Below, in pieces: positions 17,440-26,091 of a stretch of DNA of 62,598 bases. The position numbers and the translations under genes were made by a program. The DNA lies in the NCBI RefSeq assembly GCF_020103725.1, contig NZ_JAHXBG010000043.1:1-62598 (forward strand). Reading direction: 5' to 3'. This DNA comes from Hyalangium gracile. GTDB taxonomy: Bacteria > Myxococcota > Myxococcia > Myxococcales > Myxococcaceae. Position 1 is the stretch's first letter, and each line of letters begins with the position of its first letter. Below the pieces are notes generated by a model, which was not told the DNA's origin, ran no database searches, and saw nothing but the letters and a program-made list of their open reading frames with translations.

Positions 17440-17508
17440 ATTGGGCCGTGGTCAAGGGGACGAGCAGACGATCTCCTCGTTACGCGCCCGCCCGGCGGCT
17501 CTCCCCTT

Positions 17509-17698
17509 ACAGCTCCCTCGACTTCGGGTCGGCGAAGAGTGGGGCCACGTCGCGCGCGCCGAGATGCGCGAGGTAGTGGCCGATGGCTCCCCAAAGGAAC
17601 TCCATGCGGTTCTTGATGCCCTTCGCGCACCAGGCCTCGTCCATCTTGTCGGCGACGTTCGCCTCTGAGGCGTACGCCCATGTCCGATCCCAAGCAGC
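17509..17698 (-). pseudogene. C-terminal remnant of an unknown protein
   Basis: The minus frame after a stop at 17699-17701 reads naturally: TWAYASEANVADKMDEAWCA, GIKNRMEFLWGAIGHYLAHL, and ends PLFADPKSREL. A Met (17644) would give 46 residues. The preceding frame (QIYLTWTATTEGRRELLG) looks like its natural upstream part in another frame, so the gene seems frameshifted at about 17695. The family is not recognised. Confidence 0.4.
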
Positions 17699-17949
17699 TC
17701 ACGCCTGCCCTCGGTGGTGGCGGTCCAGGTCAGGTAGATCTGGCTGGAGTTCGTCGGGCTCGCCCCCCAGGCCCGTCGGCACCGCAGGCAGGGTGGAGTC
17801 GCCCTGATCTCGTCACCGGATCCGGCGGCGCCCTGGGCGGCTCGTTCAACCGCGGCCGAGCCACCGTGAGACCGCGGCGCGGATGTCTCCGTCTCCTGAC
17901 CATGCTGGCGCGGTCGATCCTTCTCCAGGGGGCCTCGGTGAGGCCCACC

Positions 17950-18217
17950 TTAGTAGCGCCTGACGGCATCCGCGATCTCGGCGAAGCCCAATCCCTCCGT
18001 GCGGCCCAACCGGGATTAGCAGCCAGTCGGGCAGATCCCCTTCCTTGTCGACGACCCACAGTGCCGTGTTGAAGAAGGGACGTGGCGGCGCGCCGTGCGG
18101 AGCGCTGACGGTAGCGCCTTCCAGGGAAAACAGCACCAGTGCCAGGGCGTGGCGCGGCGCATCTCTCGGCGGGATGGGCTGGACTTTCTCGATGAGGACT
18201 TTTCGGCGCTCGTTCAT
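17950..18217 (-). pseudogene. Frameshifted hypothetical gene
   Basis: The ATG at 18217 begins a natural-looking protein (MNERRKVLIEKVQPIPPRDA, FNTALWVVDKEGDLPDWLLI). The frame then turns shadow-like, while another frame gives EGLGFAEIADAVRRY and a stop at 17950. A single base change near 17985-18010 would restore about 88 residues. The family is not recognised. A small immunity-type protein is possible. Confidence 0.4.
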
Positions 18218-18312
18218 GGACCTTCATCCCGGACCCCAGGACGGGAGGTCATACGCCACGCGCTGGAGTTGGCCTTCCGGTACCAGTTGGTGGGGCCCCT
18301 TGCGCCGTACAA

Positions 18313-18374
18313 CCGCCGATAGAAAGGCTGGGGGCGCTGTTGCAGGGTGCGGCCCGGGGCACTGCTGGGCTGCA
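18313..18374. repeat. Diverged second copy of the IS91-end sequence
   Basis: Bases 18313-18374 (CGCCGATAGAAAGGCTGGGG onward, through GCCCGGGGCACTGC) align with 182-243 at most positions, then lose likeness. The first copy lies just inside the inferred end of the IS91-type element, so this may be a lone end left by one-ended transposition or by decay. No transposase remains beside it. Confidence 0.5.
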
Positions 18375-18632
18375 GGGGGTCTCGGGACGGGGCCCGTCAG
18401 ACGTCTGGGCGTCGGGAAATGGCTTGAGGGGAACTCCACCGAGGCCTCGGGCCGCACATGGGTGGTCGGCTGGGACGGCACCATCTCGAGGCGCGAGCCA
18501 GCAACGGCTCGATGCCCCCCGTGGGTGCTGAGGGAGGTGGTCGACACGGCCCACGTGACCTCGCTTCGTCCTGAACCATGCAACCTGATGGAACACTCGC
18601 CTCGAACCCTCCCTTACAGGTAGGCTTAGAGC

Positions 18633-19139
18633 ATGGAAAGTACCCGGAAACAAGCGAAGCTGAAGCGGCGGATGCACCGAAAGAAGAGGGCCGAGGACAA
18701 GCGCAAGGCTGGCGCCCTACCTGTCGTACTGCTCGAATCAGGCCAGGAGTCCTCACCGGTCGATGGCTCCAAGATGTCCGACGCCCTGGAGCAGGTGGCC
18801 AGACCCTTGCTGGAAAACATGCCGGACGAGCTGGGGCTCCACGGGACACGCACCGCCGTGCTGATGGCCGCTGCCAGCTGGAACGCCGCCGTCACCCATT
18901 CGCCCGAGGAAACGGAGCAGGCGCTTCAAGAACTGGCCCGCCTGTTCGCGAACGACTCGCCAACGCTTGAAAAGCTCACGCTACCTTTCCTCCGGCTGCT
19001 GGCGGAGCGCAAACGGCAGCTCTTTCCTCGCGATGACCGCCTCATCATGGAGGTGAACGTCGAGGACCGGGGCGACCACTTCTACCTCACCGCCTCGAGC
19101 ATGCGACGGCCGCCTGGCTCCTCCCAGAGGAGCGGGTGA
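18633..19139 (+). CDS. Hypothetical protein, probably C-terminally altered
   Basis: A 168-residue protein with a very basic start (TRKQAKLKRRMHRKKRAEDK) and a helical centre (SDALEQVARPLLENMPDELG, TAVLMAAASWNAAVTHSPEE). I do not recognise a family. The last ~15 residues (RRPPGSSQRSG) look out of frame. Another frame from about 19090 continues naturally (RLEHATAAWLLPEERVRTRP, LGRKLVRGLQKQLQARVVEQ, SQQLADSLGGDERLPN) to the TGA at 19304-19306, so a frameshift near 19090 is likely and the original protein was about 220 residues. The following piRiA4b-like remnant suggests a damaged cluster. Confidence 0.5.
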   Translation: MESTRKQAKLKRRMHRKKRAEDKRKAGALPVVLLESGQESSPVDGSKMSDALEQVARPLLENMPDELGLHGTRTAVLMAAASWNAAVTHSPEETEQALQELARLFANDSPTLEKLTLPFLRLLAERKRQLFPRDDRLIMEVNVEDRGDHFYLTASSMRRPPGSSQRSG

Positions 19140-19345
19140 GGACGAGGCCGCCCCCAGCGCATGGCCCGCTCGGGCGCAAGTTGGTTCGCGGCCTCCAGAA
19201 GCAGCTGCAAGCGCGCGTGGTGGAGCAGCGCGCCTTCGCAGCCGCGAAGCAGTCGTCGCAGCAGCTCGCGGACTCCTTGGGCGGCGACGAGCGCCTACCC
19301 AACTGACAGGTCTCACTCACTCCATTCAGCGAGAAAGACTCCTGG

Positions 19346-19528
19346 ATGATGCGCCAGGGAGATGCCGATGTGGAGATCGCTCCGGGAAAAACCGGCCGCA
19401 TTGCCGTCGTCACGGACTATGGCTCGTTCGACGCGAGCACGGATGGGGGCAAGCTCGTCCTGGAGCTCTTTCGGGACGGAGGCCACCGACAAGTCTGCAT
19501 CCAGTTAGTGCCCAGAGACCGCCGCTAG
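19346..19528 (+). pseudogene. C-terminal remnant, DUF2381-like
   Basis: A 60-codon frame reads DVEIAPGKTGRIAVVTDYGS and KLVLELFRDGGHRQVCIQLV, with natural codons continuing upstream to 19307 (VSLTPFSEKDSW) but no start. The pattern PGK/QxGRxxVVxD then LxLELFRxDG is what I recall from the ends of DUF2381 (TIGR02268) myxobacterial proteins. These are often followed by a kinase and a small lipoprotein like the next gene. Assigned by resemblance. Confidence 0.45.
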
Positions 19529-19536
19529 CCTGACGG

Positions 19537-20004
19537 TTGGGAGCCCTCCTCACCGTGCTGGGACTGAGCCTTGGCTGCGCCAGTTCCGACGTCTCCATCC
19601 GCCCGGACGGCGGCCCAGGCCCCCAGGACTGCCCCCAGAAGGCCTTGGAAGCCATGAGGATCCTCCGACTCCGTCCAGGAGACACCGCCAAGGCTGAGGT
19701 CGACGCCAACCAGCGCGCCGATGACTCCATCATGGTCAACGATGGGCCCGTCGAGAGCGTGTTGGCGAACGACCTCGGATACCTGCCTCCCACCACCCGC
19801 TTATACGGGCAGATCTGGACTGGGGGACCCAACGTGGTCATCCGCTACTACGAAGCCCGGCCGCCGGACGGAGACCCCATCCCCATCTGCGCTGTGGCTC
19901 GCCTCAGTGGTGGCGGGTTGCGGAAGCGGCCAAGGCCACGTCCCGGAAGCGCGGTGCTCGAGTTCTCCCGGGCGAGTGTTCACATCGTCGATGCCTTCCG
20001 CTGA
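19537..20004 (+). CDS. Small lipoprotein-like protein, start probably damaged
   Basis: The TTG at 19537 is the only start after the in-frame stop at 19531. It gives 155 residues with a hydrophobic run and lipobox LSLGC (Cys14) but no basic n-region, so the first few codons seem lost. The body (DCPQKALEAMRILRLRPGDT, LPPTTRLYGQIWTGGPNVVI, GDPIPICAVARL) has natural composition, ends cleanly and fits a family of small myxobacterial lipoproteins near DUF2381 and kinase genes. Function unknown. Confidence 0.55.
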   Translation: MGALLTVLGLSLGCASSDVSIRPDGGPGPQDCPQKALEAMRILRLRPGDTAKAEVDANQRADDSIMVNDGPVESVLANDLGYLPPTTRLYGQIWTGGPNVVIRYYEARPPDGDPIPICAVARLSGGGLRKRPRPRPGSAVLEFSRASVHIVDAFR

Positions 20005-20049
20005 CCCGATCCCGCCAGGGGCAGGGGAGGCTTTGCTTCCGCCCAGTCG

Positions 20050-20441
20050 CCCCCTACCTGCCAGGAACCTCCTTCGTCAGCGAAGAAAAGGACGTCATCG
20101 AGGCCCTCGTCGAGGTGGCGCAAGAGGCACATTGGCGACGTCTCCACCGATGACACGGGCGAGCTGGGCCTGGAAGACGAGAGCAAGGTGCGGCTCAAGT
20201 CCCTCGTACATCCCGGTCAGTCATTCACCTATGAGTACGACTTCGGTGACGGCTGGCTGCACACGAGCCTGGTCGAGAAGGAGATGGAGCCCGACCCTCG
20301 CTTCTTCTACCCTCTCTGCATCGGCGGCGCACGGGCCTGTCCCCCTGAGGACTGCGGCGGCCCTCCAGGATTGGCGGCGTCTTCGACCCGGAAGGCTTCG
20401 ATCTCAACCGCGTGAATCTGGAGTTCAGGTTCCCCCGCTGA
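20050..20441 (+). pseudogene. Remnant of a plasmid pRiA4b ORF-3-like protein
   Basis: The frame about 20125-20370 reads KRHIGDVSTDDTGELGLEDE, HPGQSFTYEYDFGDGWLHT and ARACPPEDCGGPPG, the signature of the pRiA4b ORF-3 family. After GGPP the usual ~25 residues are missing, and the end IGGVFDPEGFDLNRVNLEFR comes in another frame and stops at 20441. A piece before 20125 (PGTSFVSEEKDVIEALVEVA) is in yet another frame. The gene therefore has a deletion and two frameshifts. The family's function is unknown. Confidence 0.7.
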
Positions 20442-20442
20442 G

Positions 20443-20694
20443 CTCTCAGGCCCAGGTCTCCTTCTCCAGAAGGTGGACCACGAGAGCCGCATCCACCTCG
20501 ACATCGAGACCGACAACCTCGAGGCCGAGGTGAAGCGCCTCGAGGCGCTCGGCGCCCGCCGCATCGCCTTCGTCAAGGAGCGCTGGTGGGTCCTCGAAGC
20601 TCCCACCGGCCACCGCTTCTGCGTCGTCCAGCCCCAGCGCGGCTCCCTCGACGCGCGCGCTAATGCGTGGGACGGCTCGGCAACCACACGGTGA
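20443..20694 (+). pseudogene. C-terminal half of a VOC (glyoxalase/bleomycin-resistance) protein
   Basis: The frame GLLLQKVDHESRIHLDIETD, then LEAEVKRLEALGARR, ERWWVLEAPTGHRFCVVQPQ is the second beta-alpha-beta-beta-beta unit of a VOC protein with the usual final Glu strand. The first unit and start codon are missing. It begins directly after the pRiA4b-like remnant, so a deletion joined the two. Its 3' end overlaps the histidine kinase end on the other strand. Confidence 0.65.
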
Positions 20695-23548
20695 AGCGCG
20701 TCCCCTGCCCCTCCTCGGAGCGCACCTCGATGCGGCCTCCATGCGCCGCGACGATCTGATGCGAGATGAAGAGCCCCAGCCCCAGGCTCCCTCTCGCCCC
20801 AGCCCCCGCCTCCCGGCCCCGATGAAAGGGCTCGAACAGCCCGGGGAGCCGGTCGGCGGGGATGGGCGCTCCCTCGTTGTGCACCTCGAAGCACACCGAG
20901 CCCTCCTCCTCCCCCACCGTCACCCGCACCGGCGTGCCCGCCGGGCTGTGCTGCACCGCATTGCCCAGCAGGTTCGCCATCACCTGCGCCAGCCGGTCCG
21001 GATCCCCCTCCACCCGGCCCTCCCGCGCGCCTCGTAGCTCGAGGGCCCGCTCGGGGTATGCGGACTGGATCTCCTCCACCACCTGCCGGGCCAGCTCGCC
21101 CAGCTCCACCGGCCGCGGACTCAGCGGGATGCCCCCCACCCGGGCCTGCGTGAAGTCCAGCAGATCCCGGATCAGCCGGTGCGCCCGGTCCGCCGCCGAG
21201 TAGATGCGCGTGGCCGCCTTCGCCGTCCGCTCGTCCAGCTCCTCGCGCTTGATGAGCGTCGACGCCGACAAGGAGATGGCGTTCAGCGGGTTGCGCAGAT
21301 CATGGCTGACGATGGCCACCACGTCCTCGCGCACCCGCACCGCGTCGCGCGCCTCCTGGTAGAGCCGCGCGTTGTCGATGGCCATCGCCGCCCGGTCCGC
21401 CAGCCCCTGCGCCACCACCTTCACGGACGGCCGGGCCATGCGCCCCGGCTCCGTCGAGGCCAGGTTGATCACCCCCAGCGTCCGGCCCCGGGCCTTCAGC
21501 GGCAGGATGAGCGCCGAGCGGGGAGCCAGCAGCTCCAGCACGGCCCGGTGCTCCGCGTTCCTCGCCGCGGCATCCAGCCACTCGGGGGTGATGTCCGCCG
21601 CGGTGGCCTGCCCCGTCTCGAACACCTTCGCCACGGGGCTCTCGGAGCCGAGCCGCGGCGGATACCCCATGGCCCGAAGCATGAACGCCCTGTGCTCCGG
21701 ATTCCGGGCCAGCACCTCCAGCCGCTGGAGCTGCCCGTCCCCGCCCAGCAGGTCCACCATGCAGTAGTCCGCCAGGTGCGTCACCGCCAGCGAGGCGATG
21801 TTCTTCAGCGTCGTCTCCAGATCGAGCGACTGCGCGAGCACCGTGCCCACCTCCACCAGCAACGACTGCGCCCGCTCGGCCTCCTTGCGCTGGCTGATGT
21901 CCCGGACCATCCCCGTGAAGAGCCGGCCCCGCGCCAGCACCGTCTCACTGACGGCCAGCTCCATGGGGAAGATGCTCCCATCCTTGCGCTGGCCCCACAC
22001 CTCGCGCCCCGTGCCGATGATTTTACGAACCCCGGTGCGCAGGTAGTTGTGGATGTACCGGTCGTGCTCGCTCCGGTAGGGCTCGGGCATCAACATGCTC
22101 ACGTTGCGGCCCAGCAGCTCCTCCGGCGCGTAGCCGAAGAGGCGTGTCGTGGCCGCGTTGACGCCCTGCATCCGTCCGCCCTCGTCGATGGTGATGATGG
22201 CCTCCACCGCCGTATCCAGCACGGACCGCATCCGCTCGCTCGTCTCTCGCAGCGCCTCCTCCACCCTCTTGCGCTCGGTGATGTCCGTGGAGATGCCGCC
22301 CAGGGCCAGCCGTCCGCTCAGGCCGGGCATGGGGAACTTCACGGACAGGTAGGTGTGCGGCCCGTCCTCCTGGGGGATGCTCTCCTCGACCGTCACGGGC
22401 CGGCCCTCGGCCAGCACCTGGAGATCCACCTCCCGCAGGCGATGGGCCACCTCCGCGGGCCACAGCTCCAGACCGCTCTTCCCGAGCAGCTGCTCGCGCG
22501 GGCGCTGGTGCAGGGCCTCCATGTGGCGGTTGACGAGCAGGAAGTGGCCCTCCGCGTCCTTGACGTAGATGGCGGCCGGGGCGTGGTCCACGATGGCCTG
22601 CAGCCGCGCCTCGCTCTCGCGCAGCCGCTCCAGGAGCTGCGCCTGGACGATCAGCGAGGTGGCCCGCTGGCCCATGGTGCGCAGCAGCTGCTTGTCGTCG
22701 TCCGAGAAGTCGTACGCCGTGCGCGAGCCCATGTGGGCCACGCCGATCACCCGGCCCTCGTGGATGAGCGGCACCCCGTAGAGCGCGTGGATGCGCTGGC
22801 TGCGGATGAGCGGACTGCGCACCACCGGATCCACCTCCGCGTCTCGCAGGAGGAGCGGCGCCTGGCTGGCGGCCACCGTGCCCGAGAACCCCTCTCCCAT
22901 CCGCACCGTGTAGGCCTCGAGATCCTCCTGCTCGAGGCCGATGGCGGCCCGAACGTGCAGCTCGTCCCGCTCGTCACGCAGGAGGATGGCCACCGAGTCC
23001 ACCGCGGCGACCGTCTCCAGCAGCACGGTCATCAGCTGGGGCAGGAAGGTGTCCAGGTCCCCCGTCCCGAGCGCCGCGGAGGAGACCCGGTCCAGCGCCC
23101 TCAGGGTGCGCTCGCGGGCCTGGGCGAACCGGGCCGCCGAGGCGGCGATGACCTCGTCGATGGACTGGTCCATCAGCCGCACCTCCTGGACCGTGATGGC
23201 TCCGGCCACGTGCTGCTCCCACAGCCCGAGGATGGTGTCCCGCAGGAGGCTCAGCTCCTCGGCCGCCGTGCGCAGGTCATAGCCCTCGTCGAGCCGCTCC
23301 AGGGCATGCTTGTCCGTCAGCTCGCTCAGCTCTCGCTGACCGGCCGAGAGGCCGCCGCGGATGAGGTGGGCAATACGCGCGAGGATCCGGGGAACGTGGT
23401 CCCGCAGCACGGCTCCTTCCAGGCGCTCGGCCGCTGGGAAGCTCCGGACCCGGTGCTCCCACTCTCGCAGGATGGTGCGCAGGTGATCCTGGATGAAGTC
23501 ACACAGACGGAGGCGCTCGTAACCCGTCTCGGTGCCTTGCTCGGCCAT
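20660..23548 (-). CDS. Large soluble sensor histidine kinase (RsbRD_N-GAF-PAS-PAS-GAF-HisKA-HATPase)
   Basis: This 962-residue kinase has no membrane segment. Residues about 10-165 resemble the RsbRD N-terminal helical domain (FIQDHLRTILREWEHRV). A GAF domain follows (170-315), then two PAS domains (about 325-570; SVLDTAVEAIITIDEGGRMQ, GYAPEELLGRNVSML), a second GAF (575-725) and HisKA with the phospho-acceptor His749 (IVSHDLRNPLN). The HATPase has N-box ANLLGNAVQHSP and G-box SLGLGLFISHQI, and the protein stops at PSRPTH without a receiver domain. It probably senses a soluble signal such as redox or a ligand. No response regulator gene is adjacent, so its partner lies elsewhere, as is common in myxobacteria. 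Confidence 0.92.
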   Translation of the reverse strand: MAEQGTETGYERLRLCDFIQDHLRTILREWEHRVRSFPAAERLEGAVLRDHVPRILARIAHLIRGGLSAGQRELSELTDKHALERLDEGYDLRTAAEELSLLRDTILGLWEQHVAGAITVQEVRLMDQSIDEVIAASAARFAQARERTLRALDRVSSAALGTGDLDTFLPQLMTVLLETVAAVDSVAILLRDERDELHVRAAIGLEQEDLEAYTVRMGEGFSGTVAASQAPLLLRDAEVDPVVRSPLIRSQRIHALYGVPLIHEGRVIGVAHMGSRTAYDFSDDDKQLLRTMGQRATSLIVQAQLLERLRESEARLQAIVDHAPAAIYVKDAEGHFLLVNRHMEALHQRPREQLLGKSGLELWPAEVAHRLREVDLQVLAEGRPVTVEESIPQEDGPHTYLSVKFPMPGLSGRLALGGISTDITERKRVEEALRETSERMRSVLDTAVEAIITIDEGGRMQGVNAATTRLFGYAPEELLGRNVSMLMPEPYRSEHDRYIHNYLRTGVRKIIGTGREVWGQRKDGSIFPMELAVSETVLARGRLFTGMVRDISQRKEAERAQSLLVEVGTVLAQSLDLETTLKNIASLAVTHLADYCMVDLLGGDGQLQRLEVLARNPEHRAFMLRAMGYPPRLGSESPVAKVFETGQATAADITPEWLDAAARNAEHRAVLELLAPRSALILPLKARGRTLGVINLASTEPGRMARPSVKVVAQGLADRAAMAIDNARLYQEARDAVRVREDVVAIVSHDLRNPLNAISLSASTLIKREELDERTAKAATRIYSAADRAHRLIRDLLDFTQARVGGIPLSPRPVELGELARQVVEEIQSAYPERALELRGAREGRVEGDPDRLAQVMANLLGNAVQHSPAGTPVRVTVGEEEGSVCFEVHNEGAPIPADRLPGLFEPFHRGREAGAGARGSLGLGLFISHQIVAAHGGRIEVRSEEGQGTRFTVWLPSRPTH

Positions 23549-23591
23549 GAAGACAAGTTAGCCACCCTCCCGGCGAGGCTTCTGGTCTTCA

Positions 23592-24467
23592 ATGAACGGC
23601 ACCAGGGGCGAGCGTGCGGACAGGGGCCTCATCGCTGCCTGGGAGTGCTACGGTGGCCTCGTGGCGCACGACGAATCCATTGCGGAGCGGGTGAACCGGC
23701 TGGAGCTGCCGTTCAACGAGTTCGGTGTCGACCCGTATGGCATCTCCAAGAAGCACCTCGTCCTGGCGGGCTCCGCGCTCGCCTTCCTCTACCGGTACTA
23801 CTTCCGGGTGAGGTGCTTCGGCATCGAGCATGTGCCGCCGCGCGGGCGGACCATGCTGGTGGGAAACCACTCGGGCGGCTACGCCGTCGACGGCGCCATG
23901 CTCATCACCTCCATGTTCCTGGAGATGAACCCACCCCGGCTGGCCCAGGGCATGGCCGAGAAGTTCATGAACCGCTTCCCCGTCGCCTCCCTCTGGACGA
24001 GCCGCACCGGCCAGTTCACCGGCCTGCCCGAGCACGCGCACCGGCTGCTGGAGGACGACCGGCTCCTCATGGTCTTCCCCGAGGGCGCGCGCGGCACCGC
24101 GAAGCTCTACCGCGAGCGCTACTCGCTGGTGGACTTCGGCACCGGCTTCATCCGCCTGGCCCTGCAGACGCGCACCCCCATCGTCCCCGTGGGCATCCTC
24201 GGAGGAGGCACCGCCGTGCCCACCGTGGCCAACCTCTACAAGCTGGGGCGGCTCGTCGGCGTTCCCTACATCCCCGTCACGCCCTACCTGCTGCCGCTGC
24301 CGCTGCCGGCTCCCGTGGAGCTGCACTACGGCGCGCCCATCACCTTCTCCGGCACGGGGGACGAGGATGACGACGTCATCGCCGGGTATGTGGAGCAGGT
24401 GAAGTCGCGCATCGCGGAGCTCATCGAGCAGGGGCGCGCGCAGCGGACCCGGAGGCTGGGAGCATGA
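23592..24467 (+). CDS. PlsC-like lysophospholipid acyltransferase
   Basis: The 291-residue protein shows PlsC-family blocks: [11 protein letters not shown] with His93 and Asp100 (the H-x-D motif is spread to HX6D here), the Arg block [16 protein letters not shown] at 162-168 and [12 protein letters not shown]. These enzymes move acyl groups to lysophospholipids at the membrane. One hydrophobic segment (about 56-70) could hold it there. Its stop overlaps the ATG of the next gene (ATGA at 24464), so it is coupled to an SDR. It diverges from the histidine kinase across 43 bases. Substrate unknown. Confidence 0.82.
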   Translation: MNGTRGERADRGLIAAWECYGGLVAHDESIAERVNRLELPFNEFGVDPYGISKKHLVLAGSALAFLYRYYFRVRCFGIEHVPPRGRTMLVGNHSGGYAVDGAMLITSMFLEMNPPRLAQGMAEKFMNRFPVASLWTSRTGQFTGLPEHAHRLLEDDRLLMVFPEGARGTAKLYRERYSLVDFGTGFIRLALQTRTPIVPVGILGGGTAVPTVANLYKLGRLVGVPYIPVTPYLLPLPLPAPVELHYGAPITFSGTGDEDDDVIAGYVEQVKSRIAELIEQGRAQRTRRLGA

Positions 24468-25399
24468 GGGTCCTCATCCTGGGTATCGCCGGCGGCATCG
24501 CCCGCAAGCTGGCCACGCGGCTGCTCGACGCAGGGCACGAGGTGCTCGGCATCGACGTGCGCCCCTGGTCGGCCGCTCCCAAGGGAATCGAGTTCCACCG
24601 GGTGGACGTGCGCAAGCGGGCCGCGGAGGACGTCTTCCGCCGCCGCCGGCCCGAGGCCGTGGTGCACATGGCCACCGTCACCGCCCTCAGCGTGAGCGGC
24701 GGGGAACGCGGCCGCATCAACCTGGACGGCACCAAGGCTGTCTTCGATCACTGCCGCGACTACGGCGTGAAGCAGGCCCTCTTCATCGGGCGGCATACCT
24801 TCTATGGGGCGGCGCCGGACTCGCCGCTCTACCACTCCGAGGACGAGCCGCCGCGCGCGCTGGAGAAGGTGCCGGAGCTGGCGGACCTGGTCGCCGCCGA
24901 TCTCTATGCGGCCACCGCGCTCTGGCGGATGCCGGAGCTGACCACCGCCGTGCTGCGCTTCGTCTATACGCTGGGAGCCCCCGGCACCGGGACGCTCGCC
25001 AGCTTCCTGCGGGGGCGGCGGGTGCCGATGGTGCTCGGGTATGACCCGCTGTTCCATGTGATGCAGGAGGAGGACGTCGTCACCGCCATCCAGCTCGCCC
25101 TGGAGAAGCGCATCCGCGGTATCTTCAACGTGGCCGGCCCGCCGCCCATGCCCTTCTCCGTCATCATCCGAGAGACGGGGCGCACGCCGGTGCCGCTCCC
25201 GACGCCACTGCTGGCGCGGCTGCTCGGGCGCTTCGGCTTCCCTCGCCTCTCCCAGGGCACGCTGTCCCACATCAAGTACCCCATCGTCGTGGACAACCGC
25301 CGCTTCCGCGAGGCCACCGGCTTCCAGTACGCCAACGATGAGGGCCGCATCCTCCGCATCTTCCGCGAGGCCTCGCCGCCGCCCGGCTCGCAGGGTTGA
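24464..25399 (+). CDS. Extended SDR (NAD-dependent epimerase/dehydratase-like)
   Basis: Of 311 residues, the start [17 protein letters not shown] gives the Rossmann glycine pattern GxxGGIA. Asp36 (GIDVRP) points to NAD. Residues in the middle (EAVVHMATVTALSVSG, NLDGTKAVFDHCRDYGVKQA) are typical of extended SDRs. The usual active-site YxxxK is not seen: the expected place reads DLYAATALW, with Tyr but no Lys. It may therefore bind a nucleotide without catalysis or use another residue. It is translated together with the acyltransferase, which suggests a shared role in lipid modification. Confidence 0.8.
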   Translation: MRVLILGIAGGIARKLATRLLDAGHEVLGIDVRPWSAAPKGIEFHRVDVRKRAAEDVFRRRRPEAVVHMATVTALSVSGGERGRINLDGTKAVFDHCRDYGVKQALFIGRHTFYGAAPDSPLYHSEDEPPRALEKVPELADLVAADLYAATALWRMPELTTAVLRFVYTLGAPGTGTLASFLRGRRVPMVLGYDPLFHVMQEEDVVTAIQLALEKRIRGIFNVAGPPPMPFSVIIRETGRTPVPLPTPLLARLLGRFGFPRLSQGTLSHIKYPIVVDNRRFREATGFQYANDEGRILRIFREASPPPGSQG

Positions 25400-25498
25400 G
25401 GCAGCCCGGCGCCCGAGGAGGGAGGGCTGGTGGTCCAGTCTCCGGGCAAGGGATGCTATGTCCGGGCGTCCCCCTCGAGGCGCTTCTCGCGCGAACGC

Positions 25499-26086
25499 AT
25501 GGAACACTCCCTCTACATCGTCCCGCGTTGGGCGGGCAGGCCTGATACCGACTTCTACTCGTGGCTCGAGGCGCGGCTCCTGGAGAGCCCACAAGGCTTC
25601 TCCTCGGTGCGCGCGCTGGACATGCCCAATCCTTCCCAGCCCACCATCGACGCGTGGGTGGGCACGCTCGCCGCCGCCGTGGGCCGCACCCCTTCGCCCT
25701 CCACGGTCCTCATGGGGCACAGCGTCGGGTGTCAGACCGTCATCCGCTACCTGGCGACCCTCCCGCCCGGGCAGGTGATCGACGGCGTGCTGCTCGTGGC
25801 CGCGTGGTGGGACGTGGACAAGCCGTGGGAGAGCCTCGTGCCGTGGGTGGAGACGCCCGTGGAGCTCGAGCGCGTGCGCGCCGCGGCCCGCAAGTTCGTC
25901 GTGCTGCTGTCCGACAATGATCCCTTCACCTCGGACTACGCGCGCAACCAGCGCCTGTGGGAGGAGCGGCTCGGCGCCACCGTCCTGCTCGCCCCGGGTG
26001 CCCGCCACTTCAACAACCCTCGGGAGCCCGCCGTGCTGGAAGCACTTCGCTCGCACTTCGGCTCCGACACGAACGCTCGGAAGTGA
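25499..26086 (+). CDS. RBBP9/YdeN-type alpha/beta hydrolase
   Basis: The ATG at 25499 gives 195 residues, the usual family length. The catalytic set is Ser75 (LMGHSVGCQT), Asp139 or Asp141 (LLSDNDPF) and His170 (GARHFN). The start MEHSLYIVPRWAG and a WW-containing strand (VAAWWDVDKPW) match small serine hydrolases of the RBBP9/YdeN group. Their natural substrates are mostly unknown. It follows the SDR gene by 99 bases and precedes the unknown 845-residue gene by 5, so the four genes are probably one transcript. Confidence 0.85.
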   Translation: MEHSLYIVPRWAGRPDTDFYSWLEARLLESPQGFSSVRALDMPNPSQPTIDAWVGTLAAAVGRTPSPSTVLMGHSVGCQTVIRYLATLPPGQVIDGVLLVAAWWDVDKPWESLVPWVETPVELERVRAAARKFVVLLSDNDPFTSDYARNQRLWEERLGATVLLAPGARHFNNPREPAVLEALRSHFGSDTNARK

Positions 26087-26091
26087 GGCCC

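Noticed and set aside
21179-24370. A 1063-codon plus-strand open frame over the kinase gene
   Set aside because: Composition is Arg/His/Pro-rich and it lies opposite a clean kinase. A high-G+C shadow.
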